In this document: piece by piece, positions 26,509-35,258 of the stretch | Position numbering within the stretch: the stretch's first letter is position 1 | Layout of the letters: each line of letters opens with the position of its first letter | Origin: CAIMUS01 sp963708455 | GTDB taxonomy: Bacteria > Pseudomonadota > Gammaproteobacteria > Competibacterales > Competibacteraceae | Length of the DNA stretch: 64,000 bases | Assembly: GCA_963708455.1 (NCBI GenBank) | Contig: CAVPSQ010000010.1 | Span: 744,001-808,000, forward strand | Direction of reading: 5' to 3' | The notes under the pieces: model-generated | What the model was told of the DNA's origin: nothing | Databases searched by the model: none | The model's input: the letters and a program-made list of their open reading frames with translations, nothing else | Position numbers and translations under genes: made by a program

Positions 26509-27591
26509 ATGCCCCAGCTCAAGCGCTTAACTGTCCGCGGCTTCAAGTCGATTCGCACGCTCGAAGACTTCGAGTTGCGCGGGCTGAACGTGCTCATCGG
26601 CGCCAACGGCGCGGGCAAGAGCAATTTCATCAGCCTGTTCCGGATGTTGGCGGAGCTGGCGGAGCGGCGCTTGCAGCTCTTCGTGCAAGAGCAGGACGGA
26701 CCGGATGCCCTGCTATTCGGCACGCGCAAGCGCTCGGCGCAGATGGACGCGGAGTTCTACTTCGCGCGCAATGGCTACCGGATTTCCCTGAAACCGAGCG
26801 GCGAGCGGCTGATCTTCGCCCGCGAGGAAACCTGGTTTGCCGGCGACTATGGCGACTCCATCCATTCGCTCGGCAGCGGTCACGACAAGGCGCGGCTGCC
26901 CGAAGTGCGGGACGACACCTTTGCACCCTACGTGCGGCCGGCCATCGCCGGCTGGCGCGTCTATCACTTCCACGACACCAGCACCTCGGCTTCTGTACGC
27001 CAGGCCCAGGCGGTGCGCGACAACCTGCGGCTGAAGCAGGACGCCGGCAACCTGGCGCCCTTCCTGCGCCATCTGCGCGAACGCTACCCCGAGCACTGCC
27101 AGCGAATCGTCGAGACTGTGCGCCTGGTCGCGCCATTTTTCGGCGATTTCGTGTATCGCAAGGAAGCCGGCGAGCGTATCGAGTTGGAATGGTTCGAGAC
27201 AGATGACCCGGACACGGTGCGTGGGCCGCGCCAGTTGTCGGACGGCACCCTCCGCTTCATCTGCCTGGCGACGCTGCTGCTGCAACCTCCCCACCTTCAG
27301 CCGGACACGATCCTGATCGACGAGCCCGAACTCGGCTTACACCCCTACGCCTTGGCGGTGCTGGGAGCGCTGTTGCGCCAGGCCAGCGACGTTCGGCAGT
27401 TGATTGTTTCGACTCAATCCGTCGAACTGGTCAACGAGCTGGCGCCCGAGGATGTGGTGGTCGTCAGCCGTAAGGGTGGAGCTTCCATGTTCGAACGGCT
27501 CGACCCCGAGCGATTGAGTGAGTGGCTGGAAGACTACGCCCTCGGTGAACTATGGAAGATGAATGTGCTGGGCGGGAGGCCGACACGATGA
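26509..27591 (+). CDS. AAA ATPase of the OLD/RecF-like AAA_21 group
   Basis: A 360-residue ATPase. Walker A is GANGAGKSN at about residues 31-39, preceded by the typical LTVRGFKSIRTLEDFEL strand. The ABC-type signature region is LSDGTLRFICLATLLL, and Walker B is DTILIDEPELGLHP at about 267-280, followed by a sensor His-like STQSVELVNEL. Such ATPases pair with a nuclease or TOPRIM partner in defence systems. It starts 3 nt after hsdS and overlaps the next gene (ATGA), so it is co-expressed with the restriction system. Confidence 0.92.
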   Translation: MPQLKRLTVRGFKSIRTLEDFELRGLNVLIGANGAGKSNFISLFRMLAELAERRLQLFVQEQDGPDALLFGTRKRSAQMDAEFYFARNGYRISLKPSGERLIFAREETWFAGDYGDSIHSLGSGHDKARLPEVRDDTFAPYVRPAIAGWRVYHFHDTSTSASVRQAQAVRDNLRLKQDAGNLAPFLRHLRERYPEHCQRIVETVRLVAPFFGDFVYRKEAGERIELEWFETDDPDTVRGPRQLSDGTLRFICLATLLLQPPHLQPDTILIDEPELGLHPYALAVLGALLRQASDVRQLIVSTQSVELVNELAPEDVVVVSRKGGASMFERLDPERLSEWLEDYALGELWKMNVLGGRPTR

Positions 27592-28268
27592 TCCAGGTGA
27601 TCATCGTCGGCGAGGGACCGACGGAGGAGGGCTTCATCCGTGATGTCCTGGCGCCTCATCTGGCCGATCGGCACATTTTCGTCCAGCCACGCCTGATCCG
27701 CACGTCCAAAGGAGGGCGCGGCGGCGCGCTGTCCGGCGATCGGGTGCTGCGCTATCTGCGGAACACACTGCGAGAGCGACGCGACAGCTACGTGGCGACG
27801 TTTTTCGATCTGTACGCCCTGGGCAGGGAATTTCCCGGACGAGCCGAGGCCGAGGCTGTCGCCGATCCGCTCGCACGCGCCTCCGCCATCGAAACTCGCT
27901 TTGCCGAAGCAGTAATCCACGAAGCCCAGTGCCGGGCAGACCGCTTCCTGCCCCATATCCAGCCTTACGAGTTCGAAGCACTACTTTTTTCCGACACCGA
28001 CCGCTGGGTCGAAATCGAACCCGCCTGGAAGCGGCACGCCGAACCCCTGCGGGCGGTGAGGGCCGGGGCGATCAGTCCAGAACACCTCGATGACGGGGCG
28101 GAAACCCATCCCTCGGCACGCCTGAAGCAACTGCTCAGGCCCCGGTTCAAAAGGTACTGCACGGGCCTGCCGCCGCTGCGCGCATCGGGATCGATCGCAT
28201 CCGCGCCGAGTGCAAGCACTTCGGAAGCTGGCTTGCTCGCCTTGAGGCGTTACCCCCCTTATGAATGA
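27588..28268 (+). CDS. DUF4276 family partner protein (TOPRIM-like), C-terminus frameshifted
   Basis: The ATG at 27588 (MIQVIIVGEGPTEEGF) overlaps the ATPase stop. The GEGPTEEGF start and FDLYALGREFPG, then IQPYEFEALLFSD, are typical of DUF4276, whose EGxTE motif resembles the TOPRIM nuclease glutamate region. At 28146-28149 a run of four A appears to lack one base. The observed end is RYCTGLPPLRAS..., whereas the alternative frame gives KVLHGPAAAARIGIDRIRAE and a typical DUF4276 end, stopping at 28264. The last 40 residues are therefore doubtful. The partner function is probably that of an effector controlled by the ATPase (inference). Confidence 0.8.
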   Translation: MIQVIIVGEGPTEEGFIRDVLAPHLADRHIFVQPRLIRTSKGGRGGALSGDRVLRYLRNTLRERRDSYVATFFDLYALGREFPGRAEAEAVADPLARASAIETRFAEAVIHEAQCRADRFLPHIQPYEFEALLFSDTDRWVEIEPAWKRHAEPLRAVRAGAISPEHLDDGAETHPSARLKQLLRPRFKRYCTGLPPLRASGSIASAPSASTSEAGLLALRRYPPYE

Positions 28269-28280
28269 GCTGTTGTAGCC

Positions 28281-31200
28281 ATGACCACCTTCACCGAGTC
28301 GATTGTCGAAGAGGCTGTGCTCGATTGGCTGCGCGAACTGGGTTACGCGATTCTCTCAGGCCAGGACGCGTTGCCCGCTGCCGGCGACGCTCTGCGCGCC
28401 ACCTATGGCGATGTCGTGCTTCCCGGCGCCCTGCGGAGCGCACTCTACCGGTTGAATCCGGATCTTCCCGCCGAGGCGCTCGACGAAGCATTCCGTCAGC
28501 TCTCGCAACCCCAGGGATCGACTGCCGAATCACGCAACCGGGCGGTCCAGCGCCTGCTGATCGATGGCGTCACGGTGGAATACCGCCGCAAAGACGACTC
28601 GATTGCCGGTGCCCAGGCGCGGGTGCTCGACTTCGACTCGCCGAGCAACAACGACTGGCTAGCCGTGAACCAGTTCACCGTCGTCGAGAATCAACATCAC
28701 CGCCGACCCGACGTGGTGCTGTTTGTCAATGGGCTGCCACTGGCGGTGATCGAACTGAAGAACGCCGCCGACGAGCAGGCGACCGTCTGGGCGGCCTGGC
28801 AACAACTCCAGACCTACCAGCGGGAAATCCCCTCCTTGTTCGACTACAACGCCGCATTGGTCGTCTCCGATGGCGCGCAGGCGCGGATCGGCTCGCTGGG
28901 CGCCGGGCGTGAATGGTTCAAGCCCTGGCGGACCATCCACGGGGAAACGCTGGCGCCGGCGTTTCTGCCGGAGTTGCAGGTGCTAGTCCAGGGTGTGTTC
29001 GAGCAGCGCCGCTTCCTCGATCTGCTGCGGCACTTTATCGTGTTCGAGGATCTGGGCGGCGGCAAGCTGGTCAAGAAGATGGCAGGTTACCACCAGTTCC
29101 ACGCAGTCAACGTGGCGGTGGAGGAGACGCGGCGCGCGGCCCGCCGTGACTGGATAGGTGACAGTGGCGGCACCTTCTATGCCGAGCGCCAGCCGGGAGG
29201 CGAGCAGGGCGACCGGCGTGTGGGTGTGGTCTGGCATACGCAGGGCTCGGGCAAGAGCCTGACCATGGCGTTCTATGCCGGCAAGATCATCCTCGACCCG
29301 GTGCTGGAGAACCCCACTATCGTCGTGCTCACCGACCGCAACGACCTCGACGATCAACTGTTCGGCACCTTCGCCCGTTGCCGCGACCTGCTGCGCCAGC
29401 CGCCGGTACAGGCCGCGGATCGCGCCGACCTGCGCGCCAAGCTCTCCGTCGCTGCCGGCGGCGTGGTGTTCACAACGATTCAGAAGTTCTTTCCCGAGGA
29501 AAGGGGTGACCGGCATCCGGTGCTCTCGGAGCGCCGCAACATCGTCGTCATCGCCGATGAGGCGCACCGCAGCCAGTACGACTTCATCGACGGCTTCGCT
29601 CGGCATCTGCGCGACGCCCTGCCCAACGCCTCGTTCATCGGCTTTACCGGCACGCCGCTTGAACTCAGCGACAAGAATACCCGCGCGGTGTTCGGCGACT
29701 ACATCAGCGTCTACGACATCCAGCGGGCGGTTACGGATGGAGCCACGGTACCTATCTACTACGAGAGCCGCCTGGCCAGGCTGGAACTGAGCGAGTCCGA
29801 GCGGCCGAAAATCGATCCCGAATTCGAGGAGGCGACCGAGGGCGAGGAAATCGAGCGTAAGGAGAAGCTTAAGAGCAAATGGGCGCAACTCGAGGCCGTG
29901 GTCGGCGCCGAGAACCGCATCAAGCTCATCGCCCGCGATCTGGTGGATCACTTCGAGAACCGGCTGGAGGCGATGGACGGTAAGGCCATGATCGTCGGTA
30001 TGAGCCGGCGCATCGCTGTCGAACTGTATCGGGAACTGATGGCACTGCGGCCGGCCTGGCACAGTGACGACGACGACCAGGGCACGCTCAAGGTGGTGAT
30101 GACCGGCTCCGCCTCCGACCCTTTGGAATGGCAGCCGCACATCCGCAACAAGCCGCGCCGCGAGGCGCTGGCACAGCGCTTCCGCGACCCGACGGACCCG
30201 TTCAAGATCGTGATCGTGCGCGACATGTGGCTCACCGGCTTCGACGCGCCGAGCCTGCATACCCTGTATGTGGACAAGCCGATGCGCGGGCACGGGCTGA
30301 TGCAGGCCATCGCCCGCGTGAACCGCGTGTTCAAGGACAAGCCCGGCGGACTGGTGGTGGACTACCTCGGCCTCGCCGACGAGCTGAGGCGGGCGCTGGC
30401 AATCTACACGGAGAGCGGCGGCGCCGGCAAGACGGCGCTCGACCAGGCGGAGGCGGTGGCGCTGATGCTTGAAAAGTACGAGGTCTGCCGCGGGCTGTTC
30501 CACGGCTTCGACGGGTCAGCATGGACTACGGGCACGCCGCAGGCGCGACTGTCACTGCTGCCGGCGGCGCAGGAGCACATCCTGGCGCAGGCAGACGGCA
30601 AGGACCGGTTGCTACGCGCCGTCACCGGGCTGTCACAAGCGTTCGCACTCGCCGTGCCGCACGAGGCGGCGCTACGTATTCGAGACGACGTCGGCTTCTT
30701 CCAGGCAGTGCGCGCCGTGCTGGCCAAGAGCACGCCGGGTGAGCACAGGACGGATGAAGAACTGGACCACGCCATCCGGCAGATCGTCTCCAAGGCGGTG
30801 GTCTCGGACGAGGTCGTCGACATCTTCGCCGCCGCCGGCCTGAAGAAGCCCGACCTGTCGATTCTCTCCGACGAGTTCCTGGCTGAAGTGCGCGGTATGC
30901 CGCAGCGCAACCTCGCGGTCGAGCTGTTGCAGAAACTGCTCAAGGGTGAGATCAAAACGCGGTCCAAACGCAACCTCGTCCAGGCGCGATCATTCGCCGA
31001 GCTGCTGCAACAGGCGATACGGAAATATCAGAACCGGGCGGTCGAGACGGCCCAGGTCATCGAGGAACTGATCCAGCTTGCCAGGGATCTGCGGGCTGCC
31101 GACGCTCGGGGCGAACGACTCGATCTCTCCGATGATGAACTGGCGTTCTACGACGCCCTGGAGACGAACGACAGCGCCGTCAAGATTCTCGGAGACGCAA

Positions 31201-31412
31201 CGCTCAAGACCATCGCCCGCGAACTCGTGGCGACCGTGCGTAACAACGTCACGCTCGACTGGACGCTGCGCGAAAACGTCCGGGCGCAGCTCCGCGTCTA
31301 CGTGAAGCGCATCCTGCGCAAGTACGGTTATCCACCCGACAAGCAGGAGAAGGCGACACGGACCGTGCTGGAGCAGGCCGAGGCGCTGTCGGACGTGTGG
31401 GCGGTGGCGTGA
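28281..31412 (+). CDS. hsdR: Type I restriction endonuclease/translocase subunit
   Basis: A 1043-residue HsdR. The nuclease domain has RRPDVVLFVNGLPLAVIELK (PD...ExK) at about 145-165. The SF2 translocase follows, with WHTQGSGKSLTMAF (motif I), VIADEAHRSQYDF (DEAH box), GFTGTPLE (motif III) and FKIVIVRDMWLTGFDAPSL, then MQAIARVNRVF (motifs V-VI). A helical C-terminus binds the methyltransferase core. Full family length, no frame breaks. It completes the hsdM-hsdS-hsdR set. The insertion of two genes between hsdS and hsdR is common in such loci. Confidence 0.96.
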   Translation: MTTFTESIVEEAVLDWLRELGYAILSGQDALPAAGDALRATYGDVVLPGALRSALYRLNPDLPAEALDEAFRQLSQPQGSTAESRNRAVQRLLIDGVTVEYRRKDDSIAGAQARVLDFDSPSNNDWLAVNQFTVVENQHHRRPDVVLFVNGLPLAVIELKNAADEQATVWAAWQQLQTYQREIPSLFDYNAALVVSDGAQARIGSLGAGREWFKPWRTIHGETLAPAFLPELQVLVQGVFEQRRFLDLLRHFIVFEDLGGGKLVKKMAGYHQFHAVNVAVEETRRAARRDWIGDSGGTFYAERQPGGEQGDRRVGVVWHTQGSGKSLTMAFYAGKIILDPVLENPTIVVLTDRNDLDDQLFGTFARCRDLLRQPPVQAADRADLRAKLSVAAGGVVFTTIQKFFPEERGDRHPVLSERRNIVVIADEAHRSQYDFIDGFARHLRDALPNASFIGFTGTPLELSDKNTRAVFGDYISVYDIQRAVTDGATVPIYYESRLARLELSESERPKIDPEFEEATEGEEIERKEKLKSKWAQLEAVVGAENRIKLIARDLVDHFENRLEAMDGKAMIVGMSRRIAVELYRELMALRPAWHSDDDDQGTLKVVMTGSASDPLEWQPHIRNKPRREALAQRFRDPTDPFKIVIVRDMWLTGFDAPSLHTLYVDKPMRGHGLMQAIARVNRVFKDKPGGLVVDYLGLADELRRALAIYTESGGAGKTALDQAEAVALMLEKYEVCRGLFHGFDGSAWTTGTPQARLSLLPAAQEHILAQADGKDRLLRAVTGLSQAFALAVPHEAALRIRDDVGFFQAVRAVLAKSTPGEHRTDEELDHAIRQIVSKAVVSDEVVDIFAAAGLKKPDLSILSDEFLAEVRGMPQRNLAVELLQKLLKGEIKTRSKRNLVQARSFAELLQQAIRKYQNRAVETAQVIEELIQLARDLRAADARGERLDLSDDELAFYDALETNDSAVKILGDATLKTIARELVATVRNNVTLDWTLRENVRAQLRVYVKRILRKYGYPPDKQEKATRTVLEQAEALSDVWAVA

Positions 31413-31462
31413 CGCTGCTGTTGAAAATAGCTGACTGCTGTTGATGAACCCGCCGCCCGCCG

Positions 31463-31589
31463 CGATCTGGCGGTCTTCCCAGACGCGGAGCAACCCTTCG
31501 TGCTCAAGCACCCCGATCTGGCTGACGACACGATCCTTTCACGCCTCGTCGTCGTAGCTGTAGCTGATGAAAATGCGCGGTGTGGCGCC
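31463..31589 (-). pseudogene. TIR-domain gene fragment
   Basis: 127 bases closely matching 34984-35110, the 5' end of the complete TIR-STAND gene, in the same orientation. In the matching frame it reads ATPRIFISYSYDDEA, a stop (TGG changed to TGA), then KDRVVSQIGVLEHEGLLRVW. No start codon, no downstream continuation. It is a dead copy left by duplication or a relic of another TIR gene. Confidence 0.88.
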
Positions 31590-31656
31590 CCTGACATGCA
31601 AGTAAGAATGGCACACGGCTCACAAGAATTGACCCCGTGGCTCAGACCCCGCTCTC

Positions 31657-31998
31657 CTACCGGGTGGGCCGGTTATCCGGTTCAGCACCAGAGCCGAGGT
31701 AACTGGCCGATGGCCTGACTCTCACTTCAACCTCAACATCCTGATGGAAACGGTTGAGGATCGTGATCAACCGGTCAATGGTAAAGCGGTCGAGCTTGAC
31801 GCGGCGGATATGGGAAAAATCACTGTGAGCGATCCCCGTTTGGGCCTCCGCCTGCCGGGTCGAGAGGCCGTGATCGTCCAGAATGCCGATGATCTTGGCG
31901 GCTAGAATGCTCTTAAGCTGCTCCACATCGGCATTGGGATAGCCAAAGTCTCGAAAGACGTTCCCGCTTCCCCGGATCAATTCGAGTTCTTCAGTCAT
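31657..31998 (-). CDS. XRE-family helix-turn-helix antitoxin (HigA2-like)
   Basis: A 113-residue protein with a Cro/C1-type HTH in the middle (ILDDHGLSTRQAEAQTGIAHSDFSHIRRVKLDRFTIDRLI, about residues 38-78) and an N-terminal GNVFRDFGYPNADVEQLK typical of antitoxins paired with Gp49/HigB-like RelE toxins. The ATG overlaps the stop of a truncated toxin gene (ATGA). It probably autoregulates its promoter. With the toxin truncated, it may remain as an orphan regulator. Confidence 0.88.
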   Translation of the reverse strand: MTEELELIRGSGNVFRDFGYPNADVEQLKSILAAKIIGILDDHGLSTRQAEAQTGIAHSDFSHIRRVKLDRFTIDRLITILNRFHQDVEVEVRVRPSASYLGSGAEPDNRPTR

Positions 31999-32117
31999 TT
32001 CAGTATCTCCTTCAGTCGCTTGAGGCGCGTTCGGATCAGGTCAACTTCTATCTGTGGCGTTTTAATGCCGGTTTTGGATTTCTTCTGGAAGGCATGGATG
32101 ACCCAAATATCGGTGCC
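31995..32117 (-). pseudogene. Truncated Gp49/HigB-like toxin, C-terminal 40 codons
   Basis: The frame ending at 31995 encodes TDIWVIHAFQKKSKTGIKTP, then IEVDLIRTRLKRLKEILK, the characteristic end of phage-Gp49/HigB-type RelE toxins. Upstream of about 32117 the similarity stops, and an in-frame stop lies about 10 codons further up. The N-terminal half is missing, probably lost in a rearrangement next to the TIR-STAND gene. Confidence 0.85.
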
Positions 32118-32144
32118 GCGGTGCGTAGGACGCACTCTACAAAA

Positions 32145-35123
32145 CTACCACCCCCACGCCGCTGCCTCGGCATCTTCCAGTTCCTCCTTCCGCCGCCCGT
32201 AACCGCACTGCTCGATGAGAGAGCGGGCCTTGTTCAGTTCCGCCTTGTCGCGGAACAGGCGGGCGCGGTGCAGGTGGATGTCGGCCATGAACAGGCGCAT
32301 GTCACCGCGGGAGGCGATCTGCCAGGCTTCGTCCAGGTCGGCGCGGGCGGCGGTGGGATCGTTGGTGATGGCGTGGAGCCAGGCGCGGGGGAGGAGGGAA
32401 CGGGCAATGAACTCCCGGTCTCCAGCGGCGCGGAGGCCGTCAATTGCGGCGGCGAGTTCCTTGGTGGCCTGGGCTATCGCAGGCTGTGGATCGCCACTTG
32501 CGGACGGGTCCAGCACGGCCCGGAGTAGGGCGGCGCGACCGAGGGTTAGGTGGTCAAGGGCGATGTCGAGGAGCGGATCGCTGGGGACGCGCCACTCAAA
32601 CATTTTCCGGCACCGCTGCTCGACGGCGTAGCAGGCGTCGAGACCCTCACCCCGGCCCGCTCCCTGCCAGGGCGTGGTAGCCAGTTGACGCTGCCAAGCG
32701 GCACCCTCGGCTTCAGCCAGCAGCAGGTCGCAATAGCGAAAGCCCTGTAGCGAGTAGAGCAGCGGATATTGGGGCTGCCGATGGATCTGGACGGCCTCGG
32801 CCTCGCGGAAGCGGTCCAGCGCCGGCTCGCGTTCACCCTGCTGATGCAAGGCATCTGCCAGCCACGCACGAGTGGCCATCCGCCAAAACGCATCACCGCT
32901 GCGGTCGGCGAATACCACTGCCTGCTCCCCATCCTGTACCGCAGTCGCCACCCGGCCCAGCGTCAGTTCCAGTTCGCTCAAGTTGCTGGCACCAGTGGCT
33001 GCACCTTTCCAGTTCCGCTGGCGAATACTCATGTTTAACCCCGCCCGCATCGGCTCCAGCCCCTCGGTCAATCGGCCCAGGGCGCGCAAGCTGTAAGCTG
33101 CTTCGTTGAGCAGCCAAGCTTGAGCGTCGGCGAACAGCGCCGGAGACAGCCGCTGCCAGGGTTCCTCGAAAAAGCAGACCACCGCACCCAGATCGGCGCC
33201 GAAAGCGCCGAGTTTCCTCTTGCTGTAGAACCCATCATATCCATCTCCCCGGAAGATGCGATTTACATAAACCTCATAGAGCACCTGGTGCTGCAAGCCC
33301 GCCAGGCAGCCGTGGGCCACCGCCTGGTAGAGGGGTTGCAAGCCGGCCAGCCCGTCCGGCCGATGGGGCGCGCTGGTTTTGAGGTGCTCGTAGAGCCGCC
33401 GGTGGCCTTTACGCCAAGCGTTGGGCTGACGCTCGCGCAGGGCCTTGGCCAGGTATTCACGCACCAGCGGATGCGCGTCGATGGAGGACGAATCGGGTTG
33501 GGTCGGTTCGATCAGACCGCAGGCTTTGAGGTGGTTTAAGATGATGTTCCACTCTGTCTGTGAAATCGGCGTGTACTTGGTCCTGAGACCGAATAAGCTT
33601 TTTGAACAGACAAACAGCGGGTCAGTCAGGCCGAAAATGGGTGGAGCTTGGCACAGGGCAGCCAGGCAGCCGGCATCAGCCGGGTGGTCGAAAAAGCCCA
33701 ACAGGCGCAGGGCGGCCAGTTCTCGGGCACCCCGCTCGCCTTCCCGTTGGAACCATTTCTCATAGGCGGCCATGACTTTGAAGGCTTTACCGCCGTATGT
33801 TTCCTCGTCAGCTTGATCGAACTCGACCTTGTCACGCTGGCGGATGTCGCCAGTATAGGCAGCGACGAGCAAGCCACCGAGCAGGCGCAGTGTGAGGGCG
33901 TGATCGTGGACCTCGCGGCTGGCTTGCTTCAATTCGGCATCGTCGGGGCTGATGGCAGCGGCCCCGGCGCGCCGGACACCGAGCTTATGCAGCAGCCGGG
34001 CGCCGTCGGCTTCGCTTAAGTTTCCCAGGTCGTGGTGGACGACCGCGCCGGTGGGGTAATCGTCACGGCGCTCGTATTCCGCCAGATCCTGAATTTGCTC
34101 GCGGGTAGTGAGGATGCACAAGCCCGGCTGGCCGCTGCTTACCAGTTGGGTCAGCAACGCCTTCAGGCCGGGGGTGCGCAACTGACCGGTCATCGGGCCA
34201 GGCGGGTATTGCAGCGGCTCCACACCGTCCAGCACCAGCAGGGTGCGGCTGGCAATCACCGCCTCGGCCAGCCGCCTGCCCTTATCCCAGGGCGAAAGGG
34301 CAGGATCGTGTTCGACCGCGAACCAGTGCAGGGCATCGTTCAAGAAGCTGTCATCGGAGGCCTGCCGGTCGTCACTGGTGCCCTGGCTGAAGAAGCTCCA
34401 GCCATACACCCGCTGCGCCCCGCGCCAGACATCGGCCTTGAGGCGGTCCAGCCAGCGCTTGACCAGTGCGGTTTTGCCGACGCCGCCCGGAGCCACCAGT
34501 TCCACCACCTGCGTGTGCCCGGCGTCGGCCCAGGCGTCATCCAGCAGCTTGAGTTCGGCCTCTCGGCCGAGGAAGTCGGCGGTACCGGCAGGGAGTTTGG
34601 TGAGGTCGATCTTGTCCGGTGGGATGACGTGCCGGACATGGGGGGAAGTAGTGACGGGTATGGCCCGCCGAGCCAGCTTTGCAATCTCCTTCGCAAGGGC
34701 AGCGAGAGCAGCGTCTGCGTCAGACTCGCTCATGCTGTTGAGGGGCGTGCCGTCCTTGGGGCGGGCCTGGATCGACTTGAGCCAAGGGACCTCATCCCAT
34801 GTGCAAGATTTGAGAATCACCGGGATGACCCGCACGCCTTCCTTTTCGCGGCGTTGCAGAAGGGCAGGTACTTCGTTGCCGAGGATGAACTTTGAGGTGA
34901 GGAATTTGGCGGAAATCAGCAGCAAGGCCACGCTGCAGGATTTAATCGCCGTCTCGATTTCGGGCAGCCAGTCGTCGCCCGGAGCGATCTGGCGGTCTTC
35001 CCAGACGCTGAGCAGCCCTTCGTGCTCGAGCACCCCGAGTTGACTGACGACACGATCCTTCCATGCCTCGTCGTCGTGGCTGTAGCTGATGAAAATGCGC
35101 GGTGTGGCGCTCGTGGGTTCCAT
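32145..35123 (-). CDS. TIR-STAND NTPase with TPR-like C-terminus (NLR-like defence protein candidate)
   Basis: A 992-residue protein. Residues 1-135 are a TIR domain (RIFISYSHDDEAWKDRV, then LSVWEDRQIAPGDDW and ALLLISAKFLTS). Residues about 190-420 are a STAND NTPase with FLGREAELKLLDDAW, Walker A APGGVGKTALV and Walker B-like TLLVLDGVEPL. Residues about 560-992 are helical repeats. Similar architecture senses phage components and uses TIR to consume NAD+ or make a signal. The ATG at 35123 follows a GGGGGAGGAC site. An in-frame ATG 19 codons upstream is less likely. A palindromic insert encoding TPWQGAGRGEGLDA lies near residue 830. Confidence 0.88.
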   Translation of the reverse strand: MEPTSATPRIFISYSHDDEAWKDRVVSQLGVLEHEGLLSVWEDRQIAPGDDWLPEIETAIKSCSVALLLISAKFLTSKFILGNEVPALLQRREKEGVRVIPVILKSCTWDEVPWLKSIQARPKDGTPLNSMSESDADAALAALAKEIAKLARRAIPVTTSPHVRHVIPPDKIDLTKLPAGTADFLGREAELKLLDDAWADAGHTQVVELVAPGGVGKTALVKRWLDRLKADVWRGAQRVYGWSFFSQGTSDDRQASDDSFLNDALHWFAVEHDPALSPWDKGRRLAEAVIASRTLLVLDGVEPLQYPPGPMTGQLRTPGLKALLTQLVSSGQPGLCILTTREQIQDLAEYERRDDYPTGAVVHHDLGNLSEADGARLLHKLGVRRAGAAAISPDDAELKQASREVHDHALTLRLLGGLLVAAYTGDIRQRDKVEFDQADEETYGGKAFKVMAAYEKWFQREGERGARELAALRLLGFFDHPADAGCLAALCQAPPIFGLTDPLFVCSKSLFGLRTKYTPISQTEWNIILNHLKACGLIEPTQPDSSSIDAHPLVREYLAKALRERQPNAWRKGHRRLYEHLKTSAPHRPDGLAGLQPLYQAVAHGCLAGLQHQVLYEVYVNRIFRGDGYDGFYSKRKLGAFGADLGAVVCFFEEPWQRLSPALFADAQAWLLNEAAYSLRALGRLTEGLEPMRAGLNMSIRQRNWKGAATGASNLSELELTLGRVATAVQDGEQAVVFADRSGDAFWRMATRAWLADALHQQGEREPALDRFREAEAVQIHRQPQYPLLYSLQGFRYCDLLLAEAEGAAWQRQLATTPWQGAGRGEGLDACYAVEQRCRKMFEWRVPSDPLLDIALDHLTLGRAALLRAVLDPSASGDPQPAIAQATKELAAAIDGLRAAGDREFIARSLLPRAWLHAITNDPTAARADLDEAWQIASRGDMRLFMADIHLHRARLFRDKAELNKARSLIEQCGYGRRKEELEDAEAAAWGW
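32642..32673. repeat. Palindromic element inside the TIR-STAND gene
   Basis: ACCCTCACCCCGGCCCGCTC followed by CCTGCCAGGGCG. On the coding strand it gives PWQGAGRGEGLD, a spacer of the same style as the SGRGAGSEG insert in HsdM. It lies in a loop between helical repeats, in frame. Confidence 0.65.
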
Positions 35124-35258
35124 GTCCTCCCCCTTGCTCTGCCCGTGTAAACCAGCCGCTTGTATCCCGTCCGTGTGCAAGCGGGTTCAGTATAGGCTGA
35201 GTATACATGAGGCTAAATTTCTACCGCCTCTCACGTAGCTCGCAAGTTGTCGGTTATT

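Noticed and set aside
28130..28268. Programmed -1 frameshift in the DUF4276 gene
   Set aside because: The site TTCAAAAGG lacks a full X-XXY-YYZ slippery heptamer and no stimulatory structure is obvious; a missing A is simpler.
28983..30503. 506-codon minus-strand frame across hsdR
   Set aside because: Antisense of the translocase motifs of hsdR; no family, no start signal.
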